Shown: positions 1 through 9,900 of the stretch, piece by piece | How the letters are laid out: every line of letters starts with the position of its first letter | Numbering within the stretch: position 1 is the stretch's first letter | NCBI RefSeq assembly: GCF_004797125.1 | Contig: NZ_CP038810.1 | Location: 2,728,001-2,792,000 of the forward strand | Direction: 5' to 3' | Source of the DNA: Flavobacterium sangjuense | Lineage (GTDB): Bacteria > Bacteroidota > Bacteroidia > Flavobacteriales > Flavobacteriaceae | DNA: 64,000 nt | Made by a program: the position numbers and the translations under genes | Notes under the pieces: model-generated | What the model was told of the DNA's origin: nothing | Database searches by the model: none | The model's input: only the letters and a program-made list of their open reading frames with translations

Positions 1-1
1 T

Positions 2-754
2 ACTCTTTATCAGATGAAATTTCTTTTAAATTATAATAATTATTTAAATTTTCTAAAATCAAATAATTTACTCAAACCTCAGACACGTTTCCACGAGAGT
101 GATATTAATGTGCTTATGGACTTAGATGATCGGATGAAAAATAGGGAACTTGAAGTGATAAGAGACCAAATTATCTCCAACGAAGAAACGGTGCGAGGAG
201 TCTCGCAAATGTTTTTTCGGGATGAAAAATATTTGGAAGGCAAGTTGTCACTGGTTGGTGCGGTCAAGCAGATTTTGCAAATAGAATCATTGGCTAACGA
301 TAAGGACCAGCAATACCTTTATGTACTCGGGTGTAAAGCACCTGAAAGAATTGTATTATGTGAAAATCTAGATTTTCTTAAACGACCAACTTTACCGCGG
401 GCAAATAATATTGAATTATGGTATGCCGGAGGAAAAAACATTGCTAAACTTGATCACATTGATGCTAGAGGATTGCCAATATATTATTCAGGAGATTGGG
501 ATTATGATGGTTTAAAAATTTTCGAGGCAGTAAAACAGAAATTGCCTGAGATTAAACTATTAATCCCAAACGGCTTACCCAGAGAAATATCGACAACCAA
601 CCACTTGAGCTTATGGAAAAACACATATCTTTCTGGGCTTGACAAGAATTTATTTGTTGGTGCTGCTGAAAAACTAATCACTAGACTAATCGAAAATGAT
701 CAATGGATTATTGAGGAATCGAATGATCTTTTAAGGATGTTAGGCTTAAGATAA
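2..754 (+). CDS. JetD-like Toprim-domain protein (DUF2220), 5' end outside the window
   Basis: The reading frame is open to the left edge, so the gene starts upstream; the ATG at 14 is probably internal. Counting from that ATG, the last 246 residues hold a Toprim-like core: a conserved Glu (E117 in CENLDFL) followed by a DxD motif (D161/D163 in SGDWDYDG). This arrangement is typical of DUF2220, the C-terminal half of JetD, the nuclease subunit of Wadjet plasmid-defence systems. Full-length JetD proteins are around 380 aa, so roughly the N-terminal third would lie outside the window. JetD is usually the last gene of jetABCD, which fits a gene ending here with non-coding DNA after it, but jetA-C cannot be seen. 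A stand-alone Toprim nuclease is the alternative. The family call is fairly safe; membership of a Wadjet operon is inference. Confidence 0.6.
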   Translation, partial: TLYQMKFLLNYNNYLNFLKSNNLLKPQTRFHESDINVLMDLDDRMKNRELEVIRDQIISNEETVRGVSQMFFRDEKYLEGKLSLVGAVKQILQIESLANDKDQQYLYVLGCKAPERIVLCENLDFLKRPTLPRANNIELWYAGGKNIAKLDHIDARGLPIYYSGDWDYDGLKIFEAVKQKLPEIKLLIPNGLPREISTTNHLSLWKNTYLSGLDKNLFVGAAEKLITRLIENDQWIIEESNDLLRMLGLR

Positions 755-1258
755 ATTTTGGTTTTTAGGATATTTTAAGGCTCTATATGAAAATATGTAC
801 TCCGAAAGATTTAAATTCAAAAAAGTTAGGTTACCCTATAACTACCCCTAATCAAAACCACTCAACACTAACCCTTGCAAATACTTCAATAATCTCAAAG
901 GTTCCGGAGTGCTTTCATCTATATTTTCTTTGAGTTAATGAATCACATTTAAAGTATGATTGGGTAAAAATTCGAATTGTAATCAAATATGTACTCAAAT
1001 ATTTTTTTATTCCATTTTATTATATATTTTCGTGTTAAATAAAACCAAATACCACTCATGGTTTTATCCCCCTATTTTTTTGACCAGTTTAATTACCGGA
1101 AATGCTCGTGCGATTACAGGGGAATATAATTTCTAATTATCAGATTTAAGATTTTTGCTAATAAAAAAGAATGTAAAAAATGTACACTTTTAGTGTACTT
1201 AGTTTTACAATCTCTTATTTATTTTTATTCAAATTATTTACCACCAAAATCAATTTTT
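755..1258. other. Gene-free spacer with a short palindrome
   Basis: About 500 bases with no credible ORF. The only clear structure is a perfect inverted repeat GTACACT-TTT-AGTGTAC at 1182-1198, about 60 bases before the next start codon. It could be an operator or a 5' UTR hairpin. The spacer separates the Toprim gene from the Rhs locus and probably holds the promoter of that locus, but I could not place a convincing TAnnTTTG box. Confidence 0.4.
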
Positions 1259-2941
1259 ATGAAACATCCCACAGTATTACTTAAACAACTCGCTATCTAC
1301 GGCCTCCTTTTTTGCAATTTTTTATCTGTTTCTGCCCAAGATATTCTCTGGGAAAAGAGCTATGGTGGTAAACACGCTGATTATTTATTTGATGTTATTC
1401 CAACTCCTGATTATGGATTTATTCTGGCGGGTAGTTCCTTGTCTAAAAAAACAGGAAACAAGACTGAAGACAATCGAGGTGATTTGGATTATTGGGTTTG
1501 GAAGATGGATGAAAAGGGAGAACTTGATTGGCAGAAGAGTTTAGGTGGTTCGGGACAAGATATGCTGCAATGTATTTTACTGACTAACGATGGTGGTTTT
1601 CTTTTAGCCGGTTCGTCAGAATCAGGTGAAGAGTTGGATAAAAAAGCGAAAGCAAGAGGTGAAAGTGATTTTTGGATTATAAAACTCAATGCCAAAGGCG
1701 GTGAAGAATGGCAGAAAACTATTGGCGGGTTGCGGCAGGATGAAATTAATGGCGTAGTCAGAACTAAAGATGGAGGATTTGTTTTGGCAGGCTCATCTAA
1801 TTCACAAGCCTCTGGAGAAAAAATTACTACCAATTATGGCGGGATGGATTATTGGGTAATAAAAATTGACTCAAAAGGAGCAATTGTCTGGCAAAATACT
1901 TTTGGTGGAATTTATAACGACCAGTTACGAAGCATTATTACAACAAAAGATGGGGGTTACCTTTTAGGAGGTAGTTCTAATTCACCTGACGGTGGAACTA
2001 AAACACAAAAGAATATTGGTCAATCGGATTACTGGATTATTAAAATTGACGAAAAGGGTCAAGAGCAATGGCAAAAAACTATTGGTGGCAAGGGAGATGA
2101 TAAGTTAGCTATTGCTTGTGAAACAAATGATGGGAATTTTATCCTAGGCGGTAACTCTAATTCAGAGAGTGGAGGTGATAAAAGAAGTAGTAATGAAAGC
2201 GGAACGGATTTTTGGGTGCTTAAAATCGAAAAGGATACAAAAGAAATCCTATGGCAGGAAACCTATAATGTTGCTAAAGCAGACATTTTGACTTCCTTGG
2301 TTGAGAATAATGATAAAACGATTTTACTTGGAGGCTATGCACAGGGAGAAATGGAAAAGAAAAAAGCACCTATAAAACAGGCAAAAGCTATAAAAGGTAA
2401 GTCATCAGTTATAAACGAAGACCCTAAAATGAAAAAAGGGACAGATGATTATGTTGCCATTAAGATAAGTGAAAAGGGAGAAGAGTTGTGGCGTAAGGAT
2501 GTAGGTAGTGATGGTCAGGATATTTTGATAAAAGCGATTGAAACAAGGGATGGTGGTTATTTGATGGCAGGAACCAGTAAAGCAATTCTAACTAGTGATG
2601 GAGGTATAAAAGCAACAGGCAATAAAAGTAGCGGTAATGGGAGTAATGATTTTTGGGTAGTAAAACTAAAAGATAAAGACAAACCAAAAGAAGCTAAAAA
2701 ACCTGTAGAAGCAATACCAAATCCTGCTATGGATTATACCAATGTGATTGTGGGTTATGATTTTACAAAAGGAACTGCTACGCTGGTTGACATGGCGGGA
2801 CGTGTTCTACAGCAGTTTGCCATTACTGAGAGGACTATACCCATAGAACTGCATGGCCTACCCGAAGGAATATATGTCGTCAATATCAAGACGGATAAAG
2901 GTAACGACGGAGTGAAAGTGATTAAGCAGAGAAAGAGATAG
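1259..2941 (+). CDS. Secreted repeat protein with T9SS C-terminal sorting domain
   Basis: A 560-aa protein. I chose the ATG at 1259 because it begins a clean signal peptide (MKHPTVLLKQLAIYGLLFC ending near VSAQ); the ATG at 1193 adds 22 residues before it. The body is a tandem array of units of about 55-60 residues built as W-x-K-x-x-GG, D-x-(L/I), T-x-DGG-(F/Y)-x-L-x-GSS, (D/S)(Y/F)W-x-x-K, about seven copies, probably a beta-propeller. The last 80 residues (from about IPNPAMDY to the basic end VIKQRKR) form a type A T9SS sorting domain, so it should be exported across the outer membrane and attached to the surface. It lies 51 bases upstream of two Rhs proteins in the same orientation and may be co-transcribed with them as an adhesin or presentation partner. 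Its function is not known from sequence. Confidence 0.75.
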   Translation: MKHPTVLLKQLAIYGLLFCNFLSVSAQDILWEKSYGGKHADYLFDVIPTPDYGFILAGSSLSKKTGNKTEDNRGDLDYWVWKMDEKGELDWQKSLGGSGQDMLQCILLTNDGGFLLAGSSESGEELDKKAKARGESDFWIIKLNAKGGEEWQKTIGGLRQDEINGVVRTKDGGFVLAGSSNSQASGEKITTNYGGMDYWVIKIDSKGAIVWQNTFGGIYNDQLRSIITTKDGGYLLGGSSNSPDGGTKTQKNIGQSDYWIIKIDEKGQEQWQKTIGGKGDDKLAIACETNDGNFILGGNSNSESGGDKRSSNESGTDFWVLKIEKDTKEILWQETYNVAKADILTSLVENNDKTILLGGYAQGEMEKKKAPIKQAKAIKGKSSVINEDPKMKKGTDDYVAIKISEKGEELWRKDVGSDGQDILIKAIETRDGGYLMAGTSKAILTSDGGIKATGNKSSGNGSNDFWVVKLKDKDKPKEAKKPVEAIPNPAMDYTNVIVGYDFTKGTATLVDMAGRVLQQFAITERTIPIELHGLPEGIYVVNIKTDKGNDGVKVIKQRKR

Positions 2942-2992
2942 ACAAACTCACGAGGACAAATTAGAAATAGTGAAAAATATAAAGATAATAGT

Positions 2993-5900
2993 ATGAGAAA
3001 ATATATAACGTTAGTAATTGTTCTTTTTTATAAAATGACATGTTTGGCACAAGAGATGCCGAAAGTTATACCACCATCACCAGAAGCGGCTTCTGTATTT
3101 AAATTTAGTGAAGTACCAGTATCATTGTACACTGGATTACCAAACATAAGTATTCCATTATTTGAAATTGAATCGGGCGGAGTCAAAGTACCTATAAGTC
3201 TTAGCTATCATGCACGTGGCATTAAAGTGGCTGAAATATCTTCGCGAGTGGGATTGGGTTGGACACTAAATGCAGGAGGTATGATTTCAAGACAGATAAG
3301 ATGTCAACCTGATGGAGAAGGATACCCAGCCCCCCCCTACAACGCAAGTTTTGATTTTTCTAAATCACTCGCGTTAAGAAATTATATTTGGAATTCGTTT
3401 ACCGGAAGAGAAGAGGATTGGGTTGATTTCATACCAGATCAATATTTTTTTAATACCGGAACCGGTTTAAGCGGAAAATTTATCCATGATTATGCTGACA
3501 ATCAAATTCTTCCTCAGAATTATAGTAACGTTAAAGTCCACTCAGTTGGTAGAATAACGGACGACAAAGGGAATGAATACTTCTTTGAAGAAGGCGATTC
3601 GGAAATTGTAAATGAGAATCTTGCCATGGAACAAGGAGCTTATGCATCAACTAATCCCACCAACCCAAGTTCACATATTAATACCTGGTATCTTTATCAA
3701 ATTAAGACTCCAACCGGACAGGAAATCAATTTTACTTATGAGAACGAGAATATCAATTATTTAAGACGCTCTTATGACAAATATGAGCATGCTTACACTA
3801 TCCATAATACTGGTGGTGGAGATGTTGAAATTCCGGGTGGATACAAAAGTTATTCCAATAGAATACAAAGTTATCAAAAACGTATCAGAGAAATTTCCTT
3901 TGATAAAGGAAGTGTGGTTTTTGAATATGGTACAGAAAGCCGATTGGATTTTGGTGGGAAATATTTGAAAAATGTAACACTATACGATAATGCCGGAGCT
4001 ATTATTCAACAGAAGGTTTTAGATTACGAATATACCAATAGTGATGATATTGACAGTATTGCTAATATGAACTGGAATCTAATGCAAATGGATCAGAATG
4101 CGGCTAATAGATTATTTTTAAAATCAGTCCAGACAAAATACACTGATGAACATACTTTACCGCCTTATCAATTTGAATATGATACCAATAAATTACCTAG
4201 TAGACATTCAAATTCAGTAGACGCGTGGGGATATTACAATGGCAAGCAAAATGGCCAGTTTTTTCCAGAGTCTTATATGAATGGAGGAGGAAGAGTTGTC
4301 GACACTATAAAATCGGGTGCCGGATTGTTAAAAAAAATAATTTATCCTGAAGGTGGCAGCGCCAATTTTTATTATGAACCAAACAGGGTTTTTTCTAAAT
4401 TTCCTAAAAGTACTGTGTACATGGACAGCAGCAGTCCCTTACTGAAGAAAGAATTTACACTTTCCCCCCTAGATCATGAGTTTACAGATTCGATTCGGAA
4501 TCAACCTATTTATACACTACCATCAAAAATATTCAGAAAAGCGTTTACTATTCGAAACACTGTGATTAGTAACTTTCAATATAGTAGTATAATGGGCGAC
4601 GAAACTTGTGATAGTACTCACCCCAATCATTGTAATTTTAGAGTTTCAATCCGAAAACTGGAGGATGACACTCCCATTTGTAATTTATTCCCAACTAACG
4701 ATGGTCAGCATCATGCAATGAGGAGGTTATCCCCAGGTAATTATGTTCTAGTTGTAGAGCCAACCCACCCAGCTACTTTTAATCCCGTAAATGTGATGGA
4801 AACAGATGAGAATTTTTTTATGGTTCATCTACAATGGCTTGAAGAAGTAGCCGGATTTGATGACCCCATTTTTGCAGGAGGTAAACGTATACATAAAATT
4901 GAATACCAAGATACCCAAGGGAATACAGGATTAACTAAAACCTATGATTATACGGATCCTGACACTGGTAAATCAAGTGGACAGTTATTTGGATTAGCTA
5001 ATTTTTTGGGGATAAAAGAAGTAGTAACCACAGTTGGTGGGCAGACATTTAATCTCCTTCAACCGCATGGGAACATCCCGGGAGCTCCTTTAAGTACCTA
5101 TCAGGAAGCCAGTTTGGGGTATGGAGTAGTAACAGAATATATAGGTGAAGGAAATAATACTATTGGTAAATCAGTTTATAGGTACACGATGACTCCCGAA
5201 TCGGGCGATTACTATACTTTTCCATTTCATCCGCCGCCGGATCATGAATGGTTAAGGGGTAAAGAGCTTAGTGTTGTTCATTACAGAAAAAATGATGATG
5301 AAACCTATTCCCCTGTTAAAAAAACGGAGAATAAATATTTATATGGAGGAGAAACTTATGACGTAGGATTTGGAGAAGAATCTAGTCCAAGCTGTTTTTA
5401 TTCACTGCCTTATAGAAAATTATGGGAGGAGAACTTAAATTGTGATTTTGGCAGTGGGGAACCAGTAGAACTATATTGTACTCATTCGGGATACAAAAAA
5501 AATAATAAAATGTTCAGATTGCCTTTAGCTGCGATATATATCGATACAGATGCTCATACCTCTGCCTCGTGGCTGATGTATAAAGTATATCACTTAACCG
5601 GAGGTACTGTAGATTTATGGAAAACCAAAACAACCGACTATTCTATGAATGGAAATGAAATAATCAACACTACAGACTATCACTATCGTCATGATTATAA
5701 TTACAATGTATCGGTTGCAACCCAGTCGACAAGTGATGAGAATCCAATTGTTACCCGATATTATTACGCTACAGATCCTGAAATGGAAAATGAACCTATT
5801 GTAGATTCTTTAAAAAGTAAAAATATGATTGATACACCCTTAACCATCAAAACCTATAAAAACCACATAAAACTGTCAGAAAACAAGACAATATACAGTA

Positions 5901-6367
5901 ATTGGGGGAGCTCTTTATTTTTACCGGAAATCATTCAAACTTCTAAAGGCAATGCCGATTTGGAGAATAGGGTTCGCTATAACCGATATGATACGTCAGG
6001 CAATCCTCTAGAGGTACAGATGGAAAATGGAATGCTTGTTTCATATATTTGGGGCTATAATAAAACTCAACCTATTGCTAAGATAGAAAATGCGACTAAT
6101 GCAGAAATAGCTTCAGTACTTGGGATGGATGTCACAACTGCAGATGAATCCAATCTTTCCTTAATTGACAACCTACGGGACACACTGCCAAATGCGATGA
6201 TAACGACCTTAACTTATAGACCATTGATTGGGGTGACTACCATAACCGACCCAAAAGGTTATAAAACAACTTATACTTACGACAACTTTGGCAGGTTAAG
6301 TTCCGTTATGGATCATGAAGGCAATACAATCTCGGAGAATGAATACCATTACAGAAATCAAAACTAA
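2993..6367 (+). CDS. Rhs/YD-repeat protein, upstream half of a two-gene Rhs system
   Basis: A 1124-aa exported protein with an N-terminal signal peptide (hydrophobic stretch ending near CLAQ). The segment at about 25-110 (PPSPEAASVFKF, SYHARGIKVAEISSRVGLGW) is the conserved N-terminal region of Bacteroidota Rhs-like proteins. Tyr-rich repeats fill the rest, ending in classic YD repeats (TYTYDNFGRLSSVMDHEGN) at about 1095-1115. It lacks the Rhs-associated core and any toxin tip, so it probably forms part of the beta-cage shell. The next ORF starts only 5 bases after the stop and continues the YD repeats behind its own signal peptide, so the two products may assemble into one split shell. No T9SS domain was seen at its C-terminus. 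Function is inferred. Confidence 0.75.
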   Translation: MRKYITLVIVLFYKMTCLAQEMPKVIPPSPEAASVFKFSEVPVSLYTGLPNISIPLFEIESGGVKVPISLSYHARGIKVAEISSRVGLGWTLNAGGMISRQIRCQPDGEGYPAPPYNASFDFSKSLALRNYIWNSFTGREEDWVDFIPDQYFFNTGTGLSGKFIHDYADNQILPQNYSNVKVHSVGRITDDKGNEYFFEEGDSEIVNENLAMEQGAYASTNPTNPSSHINTWYLYQIKTPTGQEINFTYENENINYLRRSYDKYEHAYTIHNTGGGDVEIPGGYKSYSNRIQSYQKRIREISFDKGSVVFEYGTESRLDFGGKYLKNVTLYDNAGAIIQQKVLDYEYTNSDDIDSIANMNWNLMQMDQNAANRLFLKSVQTKYTDEHTLPPYQFEYDTNKLPSRHSNSVDAWGYYNGKQNGQFFPESYMNGGGRVVDTIKSGAGLLKKIIYPEGGSANFYYEPNRVFSKFPKSTVYMDSSSPLLKKEFTLSPLDHEFTDSIRNQPIYTLPSKIFRKAFTIRNTVISNFQYSSIMGDETCDSTHPNHCNFRVSIRKLEDDTPICNLFPTNDGQHHAMRRLSPGNYVLVVEPTHPATFNPVNVMETDENFFMVHLQWLEEVAGFDDPIFAGGKRIHKIEYQDTQGNTGLTKTYDYTDPDTGKSSGQLFGLANFLGIKEVVTTVGGQTFNLLQPHGNIPGAPLSTYQEASLGYGVVTEYIGEGNNTIGKSVYRYTMTPESGDYYTFPFHPPPDHEWLRGKELSVVHYRKNDDETYSPVKKTENKYLYGGETYDVGFGEESSPSCFYSLPYRKLWEENLNCDFGSGEPVELYCTHSGYKKNNKMFRLPLAAIYIDTDAHTSASWLMYKVYHLTGGTVDLWKTKTTDYSMNGNEIINTTDYHYRHDYNYNVSVATQSTSDENPIVTRYYYATDPEMENEPIVDSLKSKNMIDTPLTIKTYKNHIKLSENKTIYSNWGSSLFLPEIIQTSKGNADLENRVRYNRYDTSGNPLEVQMENGMLVSYIWGYNKTQPIAKIENATNAEIASVLGMDVTTADESNLSLIDNLRDTLPNAMITTLTYRPLIGVTTITDPKGYKTTYTYDNFGRLSSVMDHEGNTISENEYHYRNQN

Positions 6368-6372
6368 TAGCT

Positions 6373-9300
6373 ATGAAAAAGATAATAGTATTCATTTCAA
6401 TAGTAGTCCCTTTTATTGTTTTAGGACAAAGTACGGACCAGAATTATGTTAAAAGTACTGTATATAAAACACCAACAGACAGAAGTATCCTTAATCCAAT
6501 ACCTGAACAAGTTACCCAAAATGTTACTTATTTTGACGGCTTAGGAAGGCCAATTCAGAAAATAGCGCATAAACAATCAGGAAAAGGGGATGATATTGTA
6601 ACACATATCGAGTATGATGCGTTTGGAAGACAAACGAAAGAGTACCTGCCAATAGTCAATGGACACACCTTGGAATATCATAATATTGATAACACTGCTG
6701 TACAAAGTTATTATAGCCCCCCTGCTTTTTCGGGTTTGGAATACACTGATTATCCTTATAGCGAGAAACTTCTTGAGTCTTCACCACTTAATCGGGTGAT
6801 GAAGCAAGCTGCTCCGGGTGATGACTGGCATATGGGTGGCGGTCATGAAGTAAAATTTGATTATCAGACTAATGATAAATATGAAGTGAAACTTTATACA
6901 GCCAGTTCTGATTTTGTTGCCAATACCATTACTTTAGGAAATGGCGGTGGCGGTGTGTTTTATGAAGTCAACGAATTATACAAAACCATTACAACTGACG
7001 AGAACAATAATGACACGCAGGAGTTTAAGGATAAGGAAGGACGTGTGGTGTTGAAAAGAGTATATGGCACTTCGGTAGTTGGCAGCACAGAAACACAGGT
7101 GTGGCATGAAACTTATTATGTCTATGACCAGTATGGTAACCTTACTTTTGTCATTCCACCGTTGGTGAATGATGCAGGAAGCCAGTTGGAGGTTTTATGC
7201 TACCAGTACAAATATGATTACAGAAATAGGTTGATAGAAAAAAAGATACCAGGAAAACAATGGGAATATATTGCTTATAATAGCCAAAATATGCCTGTTG
7301 CTACAGGGCCGGTTAAAAACCCGTGGGGAAGCAATACGTGGGGGTGGTTAGTTACCAAATATGATGTTTTTGGAAGAGTAGTCTATACTGGATGGGTTGA
7401 GGGTACTGATTTTAAAGAGGAAAGAGTAACCATCGAGTCATATTTAAATGCTACTGAATGGTTTGAGAATTTTACAAGTGAACCAACAACAATCGATGAT
7501 ATTCCGGTTAATTATTCAAACCAAACTAAACCTCTAAATATGAAATTACTTACTATAAATTACTATGATAATTATTCTTATGTTGGAGCACCAACACTAC
7601 CGTCTGGTGTAGAAGGCGTAGATGTTTTACCAAGTGTAAAATCATTAGCCACCGGAAATTGGGTCCGAATATTAGATAATCCAAACAATACTAATAGCGA
7701 GTTGTCTTATTCATTGTATGATTCTAAAGGCAGAGCGATAAGAACTCACAAAACCAATTATTTGGGCGGATATACTACCGTTGATAGTAAATTAGATTTT
7801 GTAGGTAAACCAATTTATACCAATACTTATCATAAGAGAGTTGCTACCAGCAATGAGGTTGTTGTAAAAGATACTTATGAATACACGCCAGAAGACAGGC
7901 TGCTTAGTCATACACATCAGATAAACGCTGGTGGTATTGAAGAGCTCATTGCCAAGAATGATTATGATGATTTAGGACGACTAATTATAAAACAAGTTGG
8001 TGGTCAGGATATTACTAACTATGTTGGTTTGCAAAAAGTAGATTATGGCTACAACATAAGAGGATGGCTAACAGACATTAACTATGTTGATGGTTTGACA
8101 CCCCATGAAGGGACTGCTGATTTGTTTGCTTTTAAAATTAATTACAACACAGTTGAAAACAATGTAAGTAACCAGGTAAAAGCATTGTATAATGGTAATA
8201 TTTCTGAAACTTTTTGGCGAAGCAGTACAGATAATGTACTTAGAAAATATGGGTATCAGTATGATAATCTGAATAGATTAAAGAATTCTTTTTATCAGAA
8301 ACCGAATAACGTTGTACCGGTTACTAATATGTTTAATGAGCAAATGAGTTATGATAAAAACGGAAATATTCAAACCCTGCTACGCAATGGTGATTTTGAT
8401 TCCGATTTTTATGGTGCTATACAGATTGATAATTTGAGTTATGTTTATGACCCAGACAAGAAAAATCAATTACTAAAAGTAACAGACGCTACCAATAGTC
8501 CAAAGGGTTTTAGAGATGACAGTAATGGTACTAATGACGTTAATGATGATTATATGTATGATATAAATGGTAATTTAATTAGAGATGAAAATAAGTTTAT
8601 TAACAACATTACATACAATCACTTAAACCTACCGGTTCTAATATTTTTTGGGAATGGTGATAGAATTGATTATCTTTATGACGCTACAGGGCAAAAGAAA
8701 AGCAAGAAAGTAACACGTGAACTTAGTGAAGCAATAACAGATTATATAGATGGCTATCAGTATACCGATACAATCTTAAATTTTTTTCCACATGCTGAGG
8801 GTTACGTAAATGTTACCCCTTGTGCTGAATGCGAGAATCAAATGCGGTTTAATTATGTGTACCAGTATAAGGATCATTTGGGCAATATTAGAGTAAGTTA
8901 TGGTTATGACGAAGTAGATGAAGAAATAAAAATTATTGAAGAAAACCATTATTATCCTTTTGGATTAAAACATACCAAATATAACTCGGAAAAGAATGAA
9001 TATGTACTGGATGAAGAGTATCCTGAGAGAACAAAAATAGTAGAGTTACCTCCAGGTGAGAAGGAGATATATAAGTATAAATACAATGGTAAGGAATGGC
9101 AGGATGAGCTAGGGCTTAACATGTACGACTATGGTGCACGGAATTATGACCCTGCATTAGGGCGATGGATGAATATGGACCCATTGGCTGAACAGTACAG
9201 AAGATGGTCACCCTACACCTACGCTATGGATAACCCTGTGTATTTCATTGACCCTGATGGGATGAGGACGACCGCTGCTTCGGCCAAGAACGATGATGCT

Positions 9301-9900
9301 GCGACTGACAATGGAGAAGCAAGGGATTTACAAGAATGGGTAGCAAGAGCTGGTAAACGTGGCAAGCCTGGTTTTGTTTATAATGGTTGGGATGAAGGGA
9401 ATGGAAATCCCCCTAAAAAAGATGAAAATGGAAATCCCCCTAAAAAAGGTAAAAAGGGAAATATTTTAAATTGGTTTACATCAGAGGCAGGTGCATTATA
9501 TGATGTTGCCGAGGATGATGAAACAAATATCGATGGAGTTGTAATTGTGTATGCTCATGCTAGTCCTAACCTTATTGTTGGACCCTATGGGACGATTGAG
9601 ACTCCCGAAGCCTTTGATGAAATTTTAAAAGAGCAAAGTCCAGCGTGGAAAAATTTTAGGGAAAATGGAGGTAAATTGACATTAGTAATAAAAGGATGCA
9701 GTACAGGTGTAGAAGGAGGAATAGCACAACAATTCTCAGATTTTTTCGAAGGTCTGACAGTTATCGGAGCTACTAATAGATATTCAGCTAAATCCTTTGC
9801 GGGTGTAATAAGTTGGGAAACAGGCGTTATAAATGGAGGAAATTGGAATGTTTATTATAATAATACATTAGTTAATACATTTAAAGGAATTAAAAAATGA
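6373..9900 (+). CDS. Rhs polymorphic toxin (DUF6443 N-terminus, Rhs core, caspase-like C-terminal domain)
   Basis: A 1175-aa protein. Residues 1-19 are a signal peptide (ending VLGQ). Next is a DUF6443-type region (TVYKTPTDRS, VTYFDGLGRPIQKIAHKQSG), then YD repeats (YDQYGNL, YDATGQKK, YQYKDHLGNIRVSYGY). The Rhs-associated core is at about 924-965 (NYDPALGRWMNMDPL, YAMDNPVYFIDPDGM). After the core, where polymorphic toxins change, come a Gly/Pro/Lys-rich linker and about 150 residues with H1062 (VIVYAHASPN) and C1109 (LVIKGCSTG). That spacing and context resemble the His-Cys dyad of clan CD (caspase-like) peptidase domains. The stop overlaps the next start by ATGA, as in toxin-immunity pairs. 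The Rhs part is certain; the protease assignment is inference and the tip could be another fold. Confidence 0.8.
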   Translation: MKKIIVFISIVVPFIVLGQSTDQNYVKSTVYKTPTDRSILNPIPEQVTQNVTYFDGLGRPIQKIAHKQSGKGDDIVTHIEYDAFGRQTKEYLPIVNGHTLEYHNIDNTAVQSYYSPPAFSGLEYTDYPYSEKLLESSPLNRVMKQAAPGDDWHMGGGHEVKFDYQTNDKYEVKLYTASSDFVANTITLGNGGGGVFYEVNELYKTITTDENNNDTQEFKDKEGRVVLKRVYGTSVVGSTETQVWHETYYVYDQYGNLTFVIPPLVNDAGSQLEVLCYQYKYDYRNRLIEKKIPGKQWEYIAYNSQNMPVATGPVKNPWGSNTWGWLVTKYDVFGRVVYTGWVEGTDFKEERVTIESYLNATEWFENFTSEPTTIDDIPVNYSNQTKPLNMKLLTINYYDNYSYVGAPTLPSGVEGVDVLPSVKSLATGNWVRILDNPNNTNSELSYSLYDSKGRAIRTHKTNYLGGYTTVDSKLDFVGKPIYTNTYHKRVATSNEVVVKDTYEYTPEDRLLSHTHQINAGGIEELIAKNDYDDLGRLIIKQVGGQDITNYVGLQKVDYGYNIRGWLTDINYVDGLTPHEGTADLFAFKINYNTVENNVSNQVKALYNGNISETFWRSSTDNVLRKYGYQYDNLNRLKNSFYQKPNNVVPVTNMFNEQMSYDKNGNIQTLLRNGDFDSDFYGAIQIDNLSYVYDPDKKNQLLKVTDATNSPKGFRDDSNGTNDVNDDYMYDINGNLIRDENKFINNITYNHLNLPVLIFFGNGDRIDYLYDATGQKKSKKVTRELSEAITDYIDGYQYTDTILNFFPHAEGYVNVTPCAECENQMRFNYVYQYKDHLGNIRVSYGYDEVDEEIKIIEENHYYPFGLKHTKYNSEKNEYVLDEEYPERTKIVELPPGEKEIYKYKYNGKEWQDELGLNMYDYGARNYDPALGRWMNMDPLAEQYRRWSPYTYAMDNPVYFIDPDGMRTTAASAKNDDAATDNGEARDLQEWVARAGKRGKPGFVYNGWDEGNGNPPKKDENGNPPKKGKKGNILNWFTSEAGALYDVAEDDETNIDGVVIVYAHASPNLIVGPYGTIETPEAFDEILKEQSPAWKNFRENGGKLTLVIKGCSTGVEGGIAQQFSDFFEGLTVIGATNRYSAKSFAGVISWETGVINGGNWNVYYNNTLVNTFKGIKK
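9391..9447 (+). repeat. Short tandem repeat in the Rhs linker
   Basis: Two adjacent near-identical units (30 and 27 bases) encode GNGNPPKK and ENGNPPKK. They lie between the Rhs core and the C-terminal toxin domain, where tip exchange occurs in Rhs genes. They may be a recombination-prone hinge or just a flexible linker. Confidence 0.6.

Noticed and set aside
846..927. Minus-strand peptide LKENIDESTPEPLRLLKYLQ followed by a stop, possible remnant of a lost gene's 3' end
   Set aside because: Only about 28 codons, with a stop immediately before it; no family could be recognised.
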